Origin: an uncultured Holophagaceae bacterium
GTDB lineage: Bacteria; Acidobacteriota; Holophagae; Holophagales; Holophagaceae
Reading direction: 5' to 3'
DNA: 6,895 nt
Assembly: GCA_903876615.1 (NCBI GenBank)
Contig: CAIRAS010000233.1
Location: 1-6,895 of the forward strand
Shown here: piece after piece, positions 5,704 through 6,895 of the stretch
How the letters are laid out: each line of letters opens with the position of its first letter
How positions within the stretch are numbered: the stretch's first letter is position 1
Program-made: the position numbers and the translations under genes
Notes under the pieces: generated by a model
What the model saw: the letters and a program-made list of their open reading frames with translations, nothing else
What the model was told of the DNA's origin: nothing
Databases searched by the model: none

Positions 5704-6895
5704 ATGTCCCGTATCCCGTGCCTGCCCGCCCGCGGTCCTGCGGCTCCCCCCACCAGGGGAGTCCAGGCTGCGGTGCGGGTCGGCATTTTGTTAATGGGAC
5801 TGGTTCTGGCCCTGGGCTCCATGGCCCACGGGCTTCCTTTTGGGGGCGTCTTCTTCGGGCTGCTGAACGGGGGCGCTAGCGCTGAGGTTCCCTACGGCAG
5901 CACCGTGTCCATGCGGGCGGTCTTCTCGGCCCCGACTGGCAGCACCAGCGTCATCAAAGACCAGGATCTGGCCACCACCTTCGACCCGGTGGTCTCCGGC
6001 ACCCCCTACACCACCCTTCCCCTGACTTCGAGCAAGACCTTCACCCTGACGGTCGCCAACCCCGCGGGAGACGCCGTCACGGCCAGCGTGGCTGTGACCG
6101 TCACCCCGATCAGCGTGGGGGTCATCACCCCGGCCTCGCCTTCGGTGACCGTCGGCACCACCCAGCAGTTCAATGCCACGGTCGGCGGCGGGATGGCCAA
6201 CACCCTCACCTGGTTCGTGGACAACCTTCCCGGCGGCAATGGCACCGTGGGCACGATTACCTCCGGCGGTCTTTACACCGCCCCGGGCACCCCGGGATCC
6301 CACACCATCAAGGCCACCTCCACCGAGGACGCCACCCAGACCCGCAGCACTCCCGTGACGGTCGTCGCCGCGCCCGTGGCGACCAGCCTGACGGCCTCCA
6401 CCCTGACGCCGACCTTTGGCGCCACCTTCACCCTGACGCCGGTGTATTCGGCCGGGACGGGCACCCTCACCCACGCGGGCGGCAGCGTTACCTGCCCGGC
6501 CACGGGCGCGGCCTCAGCGGCGATCACCGCCGACTGGACGGGTGACCGAATCTACATGCTGACGGTGACCAATGCCGCCGGCGCCGCCGCGACCCGGACG
6601 GTGACGGTGAGGCCCGACGTCTTCGCCATCGACGCCTTCACCGCGAACCAGCCGCTGGTGTCCTATGGCGGCGGCGCGACCCTGTCCTGGAGCCTCAGCG
6701 GCCCGGCCCCCACGGCCCTGACCCTGGATGGCGCCAGTGTCCTGGGCAACCTCAGCGCCCTGGTGGCCCCACGCAACCGGCAGACCTACACCCTGTCCGG
6801 CACCGCCGGCAACACCGACACCCAGACCCTCAAGGTCGGCGCCCAGGGCCTGGACCTCCTCGCGGGCAATACGAGCGGGGCCGGGAATGTGGACG
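5704..6895 (+). CDS. Secreted Ig-like protein leading into a probable NHL beta-propeller (5' part)
   Basis: The frame is open from ATG 5704 to the right edge (397 residues visible). A basic, Pro-rich start precedes the hydrophobic core VGILLMGLVLALGSMA (about 26-41), a Sec-type signal with likely cleavage near AHG; no lipobox is seen. The ATG has a poor ribosome binding site. An in-frame GTG at 5773 (residue 24), with AGG five and AGGGGAG eleven bases upstream, would give an ordinary signal peptide and may be the true start. Modules: A 58-134, B 135-221, A 222-302, then another A-like unit 303-379 with SYGGGATLSWSLSG and QTYTLSGTAGN. Residues 58-302 match the first three modules of the preceding protein. 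The last visible residues, LDLLAGNTSGAGNVD, resemble the opening of NHL repeats (LAG...GxxDG), so a beta-propeller probably follows. This is inference, since the window ends there. Confidence 0.85.
   Translation, partial: MSRIPCLPARGPAAPPTRGVQAAVRVGILLMGLVLALGSMAHGLPFGGVFFGLLNGGASAEVPYGSTVSMRAVFSAPTGSTSVIKDQDLATTFDPVVSGTPYTTLPLTSSKTFTLTVANPAGDAVTASVAVTVTPISVGVITPASPSVTVGTTQQFNATVGGGMANTLTWFVDNLPGGNGTVGTITSGGLYTAPGTPGSHTIKATSTEDATQTRSTPVTVVAAPVATSLTASTLTPTFGATFTLTPVYSAGTGTLTHAGGSVTCPATGAASAAITADWTGDRIYMLTVTNAAGAAATRTVTVRPDVFAIDAFTANQPLVSYGGGATLSWSLSGPAPTALTLDGASVLGNLSALVAPRNRQTYTLSGTAGNTDTQTLKVGAQGLDLLAGNTSGAGNVD

Noticed and set aside
2316..6895. Phage tail, adhesin-toxin or contact-dependent inhibition system
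   Set aside because: Ig-like modules occur in such systems, but no phage structural genes, toxin domain, transporter, immunity gene or terminase is visible in the window.

Overview
The window is a GC-rich bacterial chromosome segment. Its Ig-like modules, with motifs such as WSVdGxxGGNxTVGTIS and GLYTAPATPG, are typical of large secreted proteins in Acidobacteriota. I would look first at Holophagae (Geothrix/Holophaga-like), but this is inference from sequence style only; no marker gene is present.

Left part (2-2003) holds ordinary metabolic genes. The 3' end of an atypical short-chain dehydrogenase/reductase (+) converges on a complete M20-family metallodipeptidase (-, 627-2003). A strong hairpin at 581-613 lies between them and could terminate both. 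Upstream of the dipeptidase is a 312-base divergent intergenic region (2004-2315) with two palindromes, a pair of mutually exclusive inverted repeats, and an AT-rich patch near 2200-2275 that probably holds the promoter for the rightward genes.

Right part (2316-6895) is three consecutive same-strand paralogous genes for exported proteins built from two alternating Ig-like modules. I call them type A (YGGxxTLTxxF...TTTYTLTVTNxAGD) and type B (WSVxGxxGGNxTVG...GLYTAP). The first (2316-3728) is a lipoprotein, A-A-B-A-B. The second (3851-5587) has a Sec-type signal, A-B-A-B-A-B. The third (5704 to the window end) has a Sec-type signal, A-B-A-A, then what looks like the first strand of an NHL-type beta-propeller where the window ends. 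The first two proteins stop a few residues into what would be the next module. The third reads through that point.

The array shows signs of recombination. The start region of the second gene (ribosome binding site, ATG and first codons) is duplicated in frame 81 bp upstream. Its last 73 bp, including the stop codon, are followed directly by a diverged head-to-tail copy that encodes a vestigial paralogue-like C-terminus. That remnant also supplies the left arm of a perfect 13-bp hairpin, probably the terminator. I see no RNA genes, CRISPR arrays, insertion sequences or recognisable defence system. The most unusual content is this mosaic array and its duplicated gene ends.
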